In this document: in pieces, positions 12,960 to 24,515 of the stretch
Layout: each line of letters begins with the position of its first letter
How positions within the stretch are numbered: the stretch's first letter is position 1
From: Haplosporangium gracile
Lineage: Eukaryota; Mortierellomycota; Mortierellomycetes; Mortierellales; Mortierellaceae
Length of the DNA stretch: 64,000 nucleotides
Direction of reading: 5' to 3'
Assembly: GCA_015499985.1 (NCBI GenBank)
Contig: JAAAUF010000059.1
Location: 1-64,000, forward strand
Notes under the pieces: model-generated
The model's database searches: none
Seen by the model: only the letters and a program-made list of their open reading frames with translations
Told to the model about the DNA's origin: nothing
Program-made: the position numbers and the translations under genes

Positions 12960-14519
12960 CTAGCGGAACATAAGAGTAAAAGGGTAGCCAGGGTTCTTCA
13001 TCTTGAAGACCTGGATGAGGACACTGAACACAAACGTAAACATGCCCATGCACACCCACACAGCCGCACGCTGACCCACAGGGTTCTCAATCCGGGGCAC
13101 AACCGCAATCAGTCCAATTGAAGCAGCCGTCAACAGCGAGTACAGAACGGCAATGATCTGTGTCTCGAGTCCAAACTGGTTCTGGAATCCACTCGCAATA
13201 AAACCCGAGCGACCTTGCTGCGTAGGCATAGAGTAAGGAGGGTTACGGATCTGGTTCCACATGTGTCCTGAGATCATTACAAAGATAATAACCTAATCGT
13301 TACATAAATAATAACAGAGGTATTAATATCACAGTTCATAACCGGGGTACACATACTCATTCGCGTTATATATCCAAGTTGTCTATAACTAACAACAAGC
13401 AACTGAACGAAGAGGATATCCAGGCTGGGAAATATAATAGAAGAATTCAACAAAGAGAACACCTAACTCACCATGGAAATGGTGGACCAGAAGTACTTGC
13501 TGGTAAAGATCTTGCGTCCCTTTCTGGCGAAAACAGTAACAGCGAAGACGGCAGTAAAAGTTCCAAGGACCTTGACAACCAAGCCCATAAAGTCAAAAGG
13601 ACGCTGCACCTTGACCTTCACTCCCGATCTCGCGTGCAACCACGCCGCAAATGGCTCTGCTTGGAAACCGCTGTTCTCGTCAGCATCATAGAGATGAATG
13701 TATAGCGTTAATTATCCATTGTATCCACATCTGCTTTATATCATAGTCCAGTCGAGTCCAGTCGAGTCCAGTCGAGTCCAATCGAATCCAGTCAAGTAAA
13801 GTCGAGCCCAGTCGAGTCCAGTCGAGTCCGTTCCTATGTTCAGCTGATCAATTGACACACAATATCCAATAAAACAAAAGCGAAGAAAATGATGTACCTC
13901 TTGCCAAAGTCATAACGGTCCTGAGAAGGATCGCCAGAGATGCTGCTAGAAGCAGGAAAGTACAAGACTGAGGGGGCACTGTTCATGCCAAACTTTTGAA
14001 AGATAGCCTGTCCGGCCTTAAAGTCAAGAATGCTGAAGAAAAGCTGCGACTTGTTCGCCAACTTGGACCAGCCAGCGGCGACCATCTTGTACTCTGGGTC
14101 AAAGTTCCTATTATTTTTTCAGTTGCTCTATCCAAGTCAGTATGCTTTGCCTTCCTTCGTGTTTGAGTAGGTGTGAAAGAGAAAAGACGCGATGAAAACA
14201 CGTCAGAGTGAATTTGCATTTGAATTTACAAGCAAGGGACACAGTTGAATTCGGGGCTGATGGCGGTGAAGAGGACGACCATGGAGTAGTTGCGAGGCTT
14301 GCCCATGACGTCTTCGAAGGCAAGCGAGTCGAGTTGGATGACGCCCTTGTTCTTGGACGCCTTAGCCTCGAGACGGGAGACCTTCTTTTGGAGGAGGGCG
14401 TCGTTGTCGTTCTGGGGTTGGGCGTGAGCGACGAAGGATGATGTGGAAGAAGACGCGCTGAGGAGGGCGACCAGGGCCAGGAGCAAGGTCAGGAACAGCG
14501 TCCTGGAGATGACGGCCAT
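12960..14519 (-). CDS. OST3: Oligosaccharyltransferase subunit OST3/OST6 (TUSC3/MAGT1 family)
   Basis: An ER-membrane subunit of the oligosaccharyltransferase complex that holds glycoprotein substrates through mixed disulfides during N-glycosylation. Four exons: 14519-14230, 14107-13898, 13670-13472 and 13292-12960, giving 343 residues (yeast Ost3 is 350). An N-terminal signal peptide (TLFLTLLLALVALLSA) is followed by a thioredoxin-like luminal domain with the redox motif C93-V-P-C96 (FNCVPC, split just after by intron 1). Four C-terminal transmembrane segments follow, near FMGLVVKVLGTFTAVFAVTVF, WSTISMVIIFVMISG, IIAVLYSLLTAASIGLIAVV and VWVCMGMFTFVFSVLIQVF. The ATG was chosen because the signal peptide starts there and an upstream in-frame Met only adds UTR-like sequence. 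Whether it is the OST3 or OST6 form cannot be told by eye. It lies 279 bp downstream of the ARF-GEF on the same strand. Confidence 0.93.
13751..13830. repeat. Tandem decamer repeat inside OST3 intron 2
   Basis: Eight head-to-tail 10-nt units of consensus GTCGAGTCCA; five match it fully or at nine positions and three are more diverged. The array lies wholly within the intron 13897-13671. Confidence 0.95.
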
Positions 14520-14798
14520 GGCTGTTTGTTTGTTTGTTTGTTTAATGGGAGATGTAATAAACAGGAGAAGAAAGAAAAAGAAAAAAGAGGAGTGAAAGTG
14601 AACGGGGATGATGCCTCCTCTTCTCGACCGTCCTTCTTGGTCCGTTGGTTCGTTGGCAGTCCAGGACAGGTGTACCATCATTCGCGCTCTCCCCTTCTCT
14701 GCTCTTCTGGATGAATTGAATTGGATGGACATGGACAAATTATCGGAGGCACACCCTTAATAGATCACGTGCTATCTCTATTTTAATTAATGATGATA

Positions 14799-17700
14799 TT
14801 ACACGACGACGGCCATCTCGGTAGGACAAGACTCATCGTCATCAGACACCTCAAGGCGCTCCAACTCAATAGACGAAGTTGCATCTGCCGCAACAGCTGC
14901 TTCTGATTCTACTGCTGTTGCCTCTGTTTCTACTGCTGCTGCTTCTGCCTCTGTTGCGGCTGCTTCCTGAGCCTCACGCGCCTCGGTCTGGAAACGGATC
15001 GACTGCTCAAGACACTCAACATAAATCTGGTACTTGACCATTTCCTTCAACAAATACCGCGACCGTCGTTCCCAATTGTTAAACGCCTTACTGTAATTGT
15101 GCGACTTTGGCAAAAACTATTATCAAAAATAACAAATTGTAAGGTTAGCTACCAATACACATCCCTCATCATTAAACAACAAATACAGAAAACAGAAACG
15201 ACAACAGGGAAACAAACACATTCTTTCTACATTAGAAAACAAACACAAAAAGGCAGAAAAGAAGACAGGAAAACGTACGAGCTTCATCATGGGGACGCGC
15301 TGCTCTTGGTGGGACTCCATCTCGGACTCGAGACTGATAACTTGGCGCTTCAGGCTCTCGCACTGCTCCTCCTCAGTCATCTGGACCATGCTCAGTGTAG
15401 GAATGGGCGGATTCCAGTCAAACAGAAGCACACGGTCTCCCAAAGGCACATTCTGCGAACCGAAATGTTTTGACGACGACGACTTGATCGATGCTGTCCG
15501 TCCGCCTCCAATACCAGAGCCATAACCACCACCTCCATACCCAGATCCAGATCCAGATCCATACCCACTACCAGAGTACGCAGGTGATGGGAAGTTCAAG
15601 AAGCTTGACCCTGCTGGCTTGGATCCGCTCTTGATACTTGCATCATCATCATCCTCACAGCTCAGCATGGGCAAATTGGTCCCGCTAGAGTTGCCGTTGG
15701 GCACAATCGAGGAGGTCGACGAAGAAGCCGTCAAAGAATGACCATGCGTCGATCCTGTATGTCCATTCTCGCCCCAGCCCGACTCGCCATCCTGCTCCAA
15801 CAAATCAAGGCACCGCCCCCATCCATAATCCATATTGACAACTCCTCCCGACAGAGGTTCCTTGGAGGTCTTGGCGGCCCAGTAGTTGCACGTCCTGGCC
15901 CACTCCTCGCACTCAAGTGCGGTCGCGGTTTGGAAAAGGAACACCGCTCCTGTGTGAAGCTGAATGGCAAAGACATGTCGCCTTGACGAAGAGTAACCTG
16001 GCGGCGGGAGGATATTAGTGATCGTGTGCTGTAGCCGGATCTCATCCAACAGAATACCTTGTTCCTCAAACGCCTGACCCATCTGACCATCAGCCCTGAA
16101 CATTGACAGCCCTCCTTGATCCAGAACAACCAACAGCTGACGCCAGGCACGGTGGGCCGCCTTTTTATCAGGTCGTTCCAATAGGTGCTTCCGGTAGAGG
16201 ATACCCTCCATCTGGAATCTAGGTTGGTGATCGGTGCCACTATTTCCGCTGGGACTGACTCCTTTGCCCATAGTCTTTACGCTCTGCTGAGATTGCTGAC
16301 GAGACATGGGAGGAGCATCCAAACGAGTAGCTGCACTTGAGGTAGTCAAATGAGTAGAACTGCCCGACGAGACCGAAGGTGGTGGGAGAAGCGAGTACCG
16401 ACTGTTGCCAACACGAACACTATCGGCAATGCCACTTTGGGAAGCCGCATTCTGATGCGATTGGGAGGACGGAGCATGTCCACGAGATCCCGCCGGCGAC
16501 TGAGCGTTCAGACGCTTCATGGCCTCCTGGCGCAGCTGCTTGGTGCGTGCATTGATGGAGTTGCGGCGCACCATCCCGACAATAATATTCTCGCGGCCAT
16601 TGCTGGCACCTGACTGACCGTTCCCAGAGTCGCCCCCGAGACCACCAAAACCAGCATCAGCCAGTGCAGAAGGCTGGACCTGTCGTGACATCCTGGGCAA
16701 GAATCCGCCTCCTGGGCCTGCTCTGGCCGATCCTTGGTGAGGTCCTGATGTTGAATGAGGGAAGGTTGAGGAGGTTGGTGTTGAAGGAGTGGCGGAAGGA
16801 AGCAAGATCTGGTTGTGCTTGACGGTGGTGTATATGTCCTTGAGCAACGTCTCGAGTTCATTCATCCACCACCGCCCGTTTCCATGGCCACCGTTGGCCT
16901 TGGGGTCCACGCCCATCTTGGAGCTCTTGCTCTGATGCGAAGTTCCTGACCGCCAACTCTTGACACTGGGTGTCCGTTTCTTGCCTCCAGAACCGTGGGT
17001 CGAGTCATGGACGCTCAACTCACCGGTCTCTGTTCTTGTCAACGACAGTCCATGGGCACTTGAGTCCTCTGAAGCTCGTTCTGTCTGTGATGCCTGCGAC
17101 TGGACAACCTGGAGTGTATTCTTGACGAACGCCGACCGGGACATCTTACTGGAGCTTGACTGCTGGACGACATGCAGATCAGTGTTGAGCAGCAGGATCG
17201 AGTAGGTGATCGCATGGACGACATCCTTGCTGCCAAAGATCGACTGGTGGTTGCAATCAATATACCGCTGGGCAAACGCCTCCAAGACCCGGTCGACCTC
17301 CTGCGTTTCGCCTTTGAGCGTCAACTTTTGACAGAGCTGTCGAAAGGCGTCGTCGAGACGCTTGCCAGAAAAGTCAAAGTGGTTCATGTAGTGGGTGACC
17401 ACACGGCGGTTGAAGGGTTTGGTGGCTCCCAGATAGCAGGAGATCTCCTCCCGCTTCAAGAAAGTCTCATCCTCGTTGAAGCACCGCTTGGAAGTCTTAT
17501 ACGCCAGATCCTCCGTGGCCTCTCTGGGTGAAGTTGGTTTTGGTTGTTCCAGAACGAGTGAGGTGAACTTGACCGTGACCTCGACCGATGGTGATGCGGC
17601 GCGGGGTTCCTCTGGTATTTGAAGGACAGGTGTAGACATGCGGCGGGCGGTCAATGATGTAGTGGCACCGAGGGTAGATTCGTTCTCGGTTATTGTTGAC

Positions 17701-20386
17701 GTTGTTGAAGACACCATCATGGAGACTGGTCGTGTTGGTAAAGGCTTTTCTCCTGATTTCGCTCCAGGCACCGAGAGGGTGTCGGGTGCCAATGGCAAGT
17801 CCTTTGCTGCAAGAAGTCCGTACTGTGAGAAGCGAATCGAACTCCGTGTCAATGCTGCAGGTGTAGCCTTCACACCAGAGTTCTCTGCCTCATCTGGGAG
17901 AGCAGATTTGGTCGAAAAGTACAAGGACGTCTGAGATTGGTTGAGGTGGATAGATCCTGACTCGTACATGAGCGAAAGACGTGCCGATCCTATTGGCGCC
18001 ATTACTCCGGGAACTTGCTCTGTATCGGAACCCTCCTCGCCATCCTCTGTAGACACGACAGAAATGTGAGAGGGACGGCGAATATCGGATGCTGGGGATG
18101 TCTCTGACCCAAACGCGGAAGTGGCAGCAGTCGAGCTTGAGGAGATTGGTGGTGTTGACGTGGATCCGGCTGTGATGACAGAGGTTATGTCGAGGTCTGA
18201 CTGGGTCCTTTTGAGCCATGACTCTACTGTTGATGCTGACCGCGATAGTTCTTGGTCTAGTGCAGATTGCTCATTGGTGACTGGCCTAGATCCTGGGATG
18301 TCGAGTGCTGCTGTCTGATTCTCTTCGCCATTGCTGGCTACTTCTTTATCTGTCTCTTGCCTAGACCAGTCCAAACCGAATGAATTTGAGTGTTAACCTT
18401 ACACATCCCTGCGTTTTAGTTTATAATTGCCGATTATTAAAACACAAAATATATACTTTTCATACCTAGTGACATCGAGGGGCCCGTATCCAGTATTGTC
18501 TTTGGGGATGGGAGGGAGGTCCGATATGGCGGTGGTGATGGTTCCTGTAAAGGAAGGGGTGCTGTTGACAGACAGGGAAGAGGTCGAAGGGTGGAGGGTA
18601 TTGGTGTTCCTTGTGTGCTGAGGTACGACGGGGATTGGGGGCGCGTCCTTATCATCAAAGTTCTATTATATACATAAACCATCGGTAACATAAAGTTTGT
18701 AAGTGCCATTCTTCCCTTCCTTATCGATCATCGTTTGGCCATCGAACGCAAATACAAACAAAGAAAGGCGCCTTTGGCGCAGCCATTCAGCGAAAGGAGG
18801 AGACACAAGGTAATAAGGTGCATAACCTATCCTCACTCACTCACCTTGGCCAGTTTTCTTAAAAAGTTGCTGCTTGTCTTGCGGACCATTCTCGAGAATG
18901 TTCCCGCCGTCGACTAAATATTGTACAATCGAAAAACGAAAGGAATAAGCTGTGTCAGTGAACAAGTTTCTCTTTATCTCTTTCCCGTCCTCCTCCACGA
19001 TCCAGACCCGCCCAACTTTCTTTTCCGTCCCCGCAGAAATCAGAGACTTCTTGCACACAACAAACCTTAAGTCCGCCAATGCTCTCACTGCGTTTGCGTC
19101 GCTGCTGAAAAGAGTTTGAATTGTTTCCCTCTCCTTCTCCTCCTCCAGGTACCGTTGGTCCAATAGGGTCCGTCACGGATCCCGTCACCGACCCCGACAA
19201 CCCACTACTCCCCACAGCTGCTGCCGCTCCTGCTTCCGTTCCTGGAGCTCTAGGTCCCAGGGGAGGGTAAGTCCTGACATCGGGGGTATTATTTCCTAGC
19301 TGGCTGAGGTTGGGTGTGCTGGCGGCCGACTTGCTTGTGCCCCAGAATCCGAGGGAGGTCCTGTGAGTGATTGTTGACGGTGGGGGCTTTAAGGAGGACT
19401 GTGCAGTTGAGCTATGTGCACTACTACTAGAAGGTTGGGGTGCTGTGGGGTATCCTATCGTTGATTGGCGTCTTTTTTGTGTGGCTGTAACAAGTTGAGT
19501 GAAGGTGAAAGGTGGAGAAGAAGTGTAGAAAGAGGCGGAAAGTAAGAGAAGGGTCAGAGATGAGGTGGCATTAAAATAGAAGTGAACTGGACAACGATGG
19601 ATGGCTCTTTTTGCAACCATGCGACTGTGCACAGACATAAGGATGGCCCTTTTTATCCATCGAAACCATTCCATATCAGGTGTCCCCTTCCCATTCTTAA
19701 TCGTCCCTGTTATGAGTGTTCCTTTTAATCCCCAATGACAGACTCGGACCAGACCCTTTGTCCACAAAGAAACATCCAAATCCACCTTCTTTGTGTCGTG
19801 TGTTTGTCCGGAGGCGTTCTTTGTTGCTGATGGTGTGTTGCGCTGTGGTGCGTTGCTTGAATACATATGTGATTGTATCCTTCGCTTCGTTTCTCTTTTT
19901 GTACTTTGTTTCTGGTGACACCAAATATAAAGGCAAAAAAGCTGAAGGGGATGAGACCACGACAGTATATGTAATTGCTTGCACTCACACACACAAGCAA
20001 CCTCACCCCTGGAAGTAAGTTAAGGAGGAAAAGGAAGAAGAACGGCAGAAGAGGAGGGGGTAAGGAGGATACGCAAAGGCGAGAGAGGACAGACAACCTG
20101 ACACTCAAGATAGCTGCACATGTCAGCATAAGAAATGCGCTGATAATCACTGCCAATTGGCCTTTCCTTCCCTGTTGTCCCCTCCGTTGGTTGGTGTGCA
20201 GGGGCGACTAGGTTGCTCCTGTTTTGTCAGAGAGTAAGTTATTGTTGTGTGGTTGTCGTGGTTGTTGGGTAGAGGTGAAGACCAGAGGGTTTGTTTCATT
20301 GCCATAACTGCTGTCAGGCCAATAGGATTCCCAAGGAACTGGAGAGAAAGAAAGAGAGACGTACTTTGTGGGTCTAGAGTGTTCAT
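14799..20386 (-). CDS. ARF guanine-nucleotide exchange factor with Sec7 and PH domains (Syt1/EFA6-like)
   Basis: Predicted exchange factor that loads ARF GTPases with GTP at Golgi, endosome or plasma membrane. Six exons: 20386-20365, 19484-19066, 18913-18845, 18662-18466, 18360-15279 and 15116-14799; 1368 residues. The first exon is 22 nt (MNTLDPQ) and is followed by an 880-nt intron. Residues 1 to about 500 are Ser/Thr/Pro-rich. The Sec7 domain lies at about 520-665, with TLKGETQEVDRVLEAFAQRY and ITYSILLLNTDLH, the two strongest Sec7 motifs. A disordered linker follows, then a PH domain at about 945-1075 (MEGILYRKHLLERPDKKAAHRAWRQL to LECEEWARTCNYWAA). The C-terminal tail has a short coiled coil and an Ala/Glu-rich end. 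The loop that carries the catalytic glutamate in cytohesins reads GATKPFN here, so the glutamate is not evident. Exons 1-4 rest on splice consensus and frame only. Confidence 0.9.
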
Positions 20387-21504
20387 GATGACATGAATTG
20401 GAAGGGAGGGATCAATGAACTAGTTGTGTGATGAGCGATGTGTGAGTGTGGGCAAGTGCAAGATGCAAGATGCAGAGTGTGAGTATGTAAGTGTGAGTGT
20501 GAATGTGAATGTGTGTATGCCAGAGAATGAAATATGTAATGGGAAAGAGGTGAGAGCAAGAGGAGAGTGTATATATGTGTAAGTGTGAGAAAGTGCAAGG
20601 TGTGTATGGAGGGAGTGTGGCGTGGGGTAAAAAGAGTCTAGTCGAAGAAGGGGGAAGGAAAAGGAAAGAATTGAGCGAAAGAGAGTGAGAGAGAGAGAAG
20701 TGAGCTCAGCTCAGCAGTGAAAAGCAAACGCACAAAAAAAAGGGAGGGAAACTGGAAATGAGAGAGCGAGAGAGAGAGGGACTGAGTGAGAAAAAAGGGC
20801 GAAAAAGTGAAGACGGATGGAGGTAGTCAAGGCATCGTACTTGATTGAAGGTAAAAATATCGGTCGAATCGTGTGCAAATGACTGGTTCATTCATTTCAT
20901 CAACAAACAAAGGAAACGAACGACAGACGGACAGAGAAGCAATCGAATATGATGTTTTATTTGTGTATTGTGGGCCATTCAGAGCGTAATCTTTTTTTTT
21001 TAAAAAAAAAAAAAGGTGGACACTTACCGATTGATCGAGGGGATGATTGAGTCGATTGGGAGCGATTGAAAGACAGACTGATGGTGAACTTGGTGGCTCC
21101 TGGTTACTGTCTCCTCTCTCTGGTATTTATACGCCTGGACCACTTGGCAGGGAAAGCGAGCCATCCAAGGGATGGCAGTACAGCAATGCCCATTTTGCCA
21201 CCAACTTATATATTGACAAGGAATGAGATTGATAAGCATACACTGATCGACTAATGACCAACATGGTTCACTCCATATCCATGTATGAACAGCACTGATC
21301 ATTACTGCCATCATCCCATCACATCAAGGTGGCTTTGCCTGTATGTAGCCTTTTCCTTCCTCTCTGTCCCTGATTTTCTTTTCTAGGCAGTCTCGCCTCT
21401 CTATCCTATTCCTTGTTTCTTTCTTCCGCAATCCACATTCAATCATTCATCCAATCCCCAGCCGTAATCCTTTTCTTCTTCTTCCCTTCCCCCTCCAACC
21501 CATC
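20387..21504. promoter_or_regulatory. Divergent promoter region, ARF-GEF / QRI7
   Basis: About 1.1 kb between two divergent starts. The ARF-GEF side (20387-20900) is strongly purine/GT-rich on the plus strand, that is C/T-rich in the transcribed direction, as for other leaders in this window. T and A runs meet at 20991-21014. A C/T-rich leader precedes the QRI7 ATG. No conserved ORF was seen. The regulatory role is inferred from position. Confidence 0.5.
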
Positions 21505-23004
21505 ATGGAGACTACTCTCCTTCGACGATTCACACGCTCACGGCTCCTCACAACAACTTGTCCATGCCTACTCCGGTCAACATTCGTTCCCCTCGACTCC
21601 TCAAGATCCACTCGCCATGTCTCTCCGCCACGACTGATCTCCTGGTTCTCTTCCTCGACCGCACCCACACCTGTATCCAAATCACCACTTGCACCACCTT
21701 CCAAACGACGAGCTTTGATCGCTTTGGGGATAGAAACCTCGTGTGACGATACCTGTGCGGCCATTGTCACCTCCGACCGGCAGATCCTATCAGAGGTCCT
21801 ACGAACCCAACACCACCTCCACGAACCCATGGGAGGCATTGTCCCTAAATTGGCTCATCATGCCCATATGCGCAACCTCCCTTCCGTGGTCCAGGAGGCG
21901 ATCCAATCAGCTGGCCTAGGCGAGCAAGGAATCCAGGCAGTCGACATTATTGCAGTAACGCGCGGCCCCGGATTGGCACACTCTCTTGGAGTCGGATTGA
22001 ATGCGGCAAAGACCCTCGCTGCGGCCTTGAACAAGCCCTTGATCGGTGTCCATCATATGGAAGCTCATGCCCTTACAGCGCGGCTCACCACCCGCAACCC
22101 GGACCACCGGCCAGTCGATCAGGATGGTTCTGCCTCGGAATCGAGTGTGCCCATCGGATCTGATCCATATCCATCCTTCCCCTTTTTGACCCTCCTCGTG
22201 TCTGGCGGCCACACCTTGTTATTGGTTGCACACTCCGTAGATCGTTACACAACACTGGCAACAACAGTCGACGACTCGATCGGTGAAGCATTTGACAAGA
22301 CGGCGCGAGAACTCGATATCCCTTGGTTGCCCGGTCGTGCTGGCGGACCTGGCGCCAGTTTGGAGCAGTTTGCCAAAAACTCAATCAACCCAGGACGATA
22401 TTTAAATCGCCTCCCTATTCCGTTGAGTCTTCGTTCCAGCAAGAGCGAGATGAAGTTCAGTTTTGCAGGACTCAAAAGTGCGGTCACTCGGATTGTGAAT
22501 CAGGAAAAAGCAGCCAGCCCCTCAGGCGATATAGATGAGTCGAAGCGGCAGGATCTGGCAGCAGGATTTCAACATTGTGCGGTGACACATCTCTGCCAAA
22601 AGGTGGAGCAAGCCCTGGTTGAGTGCCACGAACAAAGAATGGATATCTCAAGTCTCGTCATCAGCGGAGGCGTTGGACGGAATGCGACACTTCGGAGCAG
22701 GATGGACGAGATCTGTAGTCGGTTTGAATACGGCGGCGCCATTGCCACAGACAAGATGTCGTCTAAGGAGAAGAAAAAGTTGAAAAGAGCATTGCTCAAT
22801 GCTACAGAACCAAAGGACACAGTCAAGGCTGCACGATCTGTGCGAGTGATCTGTCCACCGCCCAAACTGTGCACCGACAATGCGGTGATGATTGCGTGGA
22901 CTGGATTAGAACGGTACCAGCAAGGGCTAGTTGATCCGTACGACATTGATATTGTCCCCAAGTGGCCTTTGGACATGCTTGGTACAGGCGTTGTTCCTGA
23001 ATAA
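21505..23004 (+). CDS. QRI7: Mitochondrial tRNA N6-threonylcarbamoyladenosine synthase (Qri7/OSGEPL1, TsaD family)
   Basis: Transfers threonylcarbamoyl from threonylcarbamoyl-AMP to A37 of mitochondrial tRNAs that read ANN codons. A single exon of 499 residues. The first 70 residues are Arg/Ser/Thr-rich with almost no acid, a mitochondrial presequence (RRFTRSRLLTTTCPCLLRS). The ASKHA-fold core begins at ALGIETSCDDTCAAIV. The metal-binding HxxxH motif is in GVHHMEAHALTARL (His184, His188). Further family blocks are PLGVGLN-like SLGVGLNAAKTLA, LLVSGGHTLLLV, DSIGEAFDKTAREL, SFAGLKSAVTRIV and CTDNAVMIAW, which carries the last metal ligand Asp. Length and presequence separate it from the cytosolic paralogue Kae1 (about 340 residues). 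A Lys-rich insert (KMSSKEKKKLKRALL) lies in the C-terminal lobe. Confidence 0.96.
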   Translation: METTLLRRFTRSRLLTTTCPCLLRSTFVPLDSSRSTRHVSPPRLISWFSSSTAPTPVSKSPLAPPSKRRALIALGIETSCDDTCAAIVTSDRQILSEVLRTQHHLHEPMGGIVPKLAHHAHMRNLPSVVQEAIQSAGLGEQGIQAVDIIAVTRGPGLAHSLGVGLNAAKTLAAALNKPLIGVHHMEAHALTARLTTRNPDHRPVDQDGSASESSVPIGSDPYPSFPFLTLLVSGGHTLLLVAHSVDRYTTLATTVDDSIGEAFDKTARELDIPWLPGRAGGPGASLEQFAKNSINPGRYLNRLPIPLSLRSSKSEMKFSFAGLKSAVTRIVNQEKAASPSGDIDESKRQDLAAGFQHCAVTHLCQKVEQALVECHEQRMDISSLVISGGVGRNATLRSRMDEICSRFEYGGAIATDKMSSKEKKKLKRALLNATEPKDTVKAARSVRVICPPPKLCTDNAVMIAWTGLERYQQGLVDPYDIDIVPKWPLDMLGTGVVPE

Positions 23005-24295
23005 ACCCCTTTGAATTTAATGTCACTTGTAGAGTAATAACACGCAGGAGAAACTGTCGAGAATGCTGGGGAGGATGGTGAAGACCCGTGAGATGGAGGC
23101 CGAACATTCCTGGAAAACGAGCTGTGTAGAAAAGAGGTCAAGATATGGTAATATCCATGCTTCAAAATAGAGGAGAATTAAGTAAACCTTTAACGTATGA
23201 TTTACCATGATTTACAATGACTTACGCCGATTTACGATGACTGAAAAACGGATGATAGAGTTGAAACTAATGTACCATTAAGGTGCTTTAATGGCTGATG
23301 CTTGACAGGATTGTGAGAGAAAAGGCAGATAAGAAGCGCTCGAATGGAAACCAAGTGGCTGAACTGGCGCGATAGATCGGCAATATTGAGCCAGGATTTG
23401 GCCAGGAAGGGAAGCAACAAGTGTTTCATCTATGATTGTAATTGTGTCCTTGGCTTTATTTTGCAGGGGTGCGGCATGGCTCTGTGCGTTTGATATGTAT
23501 GTGTGTGGTTTTATGCTGCCTTGTAAGTGTATATCTTGACGCCTAAGAATCTCAACAGTGAGATGGTCCTTGCGTCCTCTCTGGTCGCGAGCACTATGAT
23601 GCCAAAAGTGCAATAGACCATCGAATTTAGCGCGAAGGTTACAAAGCGTCGTAGAAGGCGGTGTAAAAATGTGCAAAGACCCCACAATTTTAACAGAAGA
23701 CAATTTGGCACCTGTGGTAACACAGAGTGAACAGTGCTCAATAACTACAAGAAGGACAACGTATTTTTGTTTCTTATTATCGAAGGAGGGAGCTTGCTCC
23801 GTCCACGTCCAGAACAGGAGCTGGCAAGTCTTCTATGTAACGAACTAAACAAGGGTACATAATAACTGGATAATCTCCTTTACAACATTCGAAACCGCTT
23901 TCTCCATGCCTTGACAGGAAGGGCGCAGAAAAAAAAGCTTTCAAGTTGGGCCTGCACTAGGGGCCAGATCCTGACATTACAAAACAAATAACCATACCCT
24001 TTTTACGCTCCACTACTAAACCAGTCAACCTCCTTTCAATGCTCAACAAACGAATGTACGCCAACTCCTGGAAAAAAGTAGTGTGCCTTTGGGGCACAGT
24101 ATTTCTAGACTTGTGTTTGTTGCTGTTGACTCCATAAAGATGGAACGATACTTAGATGGCTCCTAAAGCAGCTGAATAAGAAGGCGAAAGGGGAAAATTT
24201 GTTTCTGTGGAGAAATTGGTGCAGTGAGAAATGCGTTTTTTGCTCTCTACCTCTCTTTCTCTGTCTTTCATACCCTCTTCCGACGTTAAGTAATA
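23005..24295. other. Intergenic, no gene recognised
   Basis: The longest frame (23278-23703, minus, 141 codons) has no recognisable family, no convincing splice partners and no biased composition, so I do not call it. A short tandem repeat lies at 23197-23243. C/T-rich sequence at 24240-24280 precedes the MITE. Confidence 0.5.
23197..23243. repeat. Short 10-nt tandem repeat
   Basis: Four to five imperfect 10-nt units of the type ATGATTTACN follow each other (ATGATTTACC, ATGATTTACA, ATGACTTACG, CCGATTTACG, then ATGACTG), just downstream of QRI7. Confidence 0.8.
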
Positions 24296-24513
24296 CAGTC
24301 GTACCTCCCCTATAGTATACTCTTTTGCTGCAGAGCTCAGTATACTATAGAAAGGTTATACTATAAGGAGGTGTCCTACGCCGTGTAACCATAAAAAAGA
24401 ATAACAAAGGGTGACCCATCACCATGTACCAGATTCTGAAAGAATATACTATTGAGGAGGGAATTACTATAGGATATATTATAAGAGATTATGCTATAAG
24501 GGAGGTATGACTG
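24296..24513. mobile_element. Pogo/Tc1-type MITE, 218 bp, with TA target duplication
   Basis: The left end reads CAGTCGTACCTCCCCTATAG and the right end, read on the opposite strand, CAGTCATACCTCCCTTATAG: an inverted terminal repeat with 2 mismatches in 20. Both ends are flanked by TA (24294-24295 and 24514-24515). CAGT ends plus TA duplication are typical of pogo/Fot1-type Tc1-mariner elements. The interior (24316-24493) is AT-rich with more inverted CTATAG/TATACT motifs, and encodes no transposase, so it is a non-autonomous element. Confidence 0.88.
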
Positions 24514-24515
24514 TA

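Noticed and set aside
23278..23703. 141-codon minus-strand frame
   Set aside because: No family resemblance, no splice partners and no flanking support.
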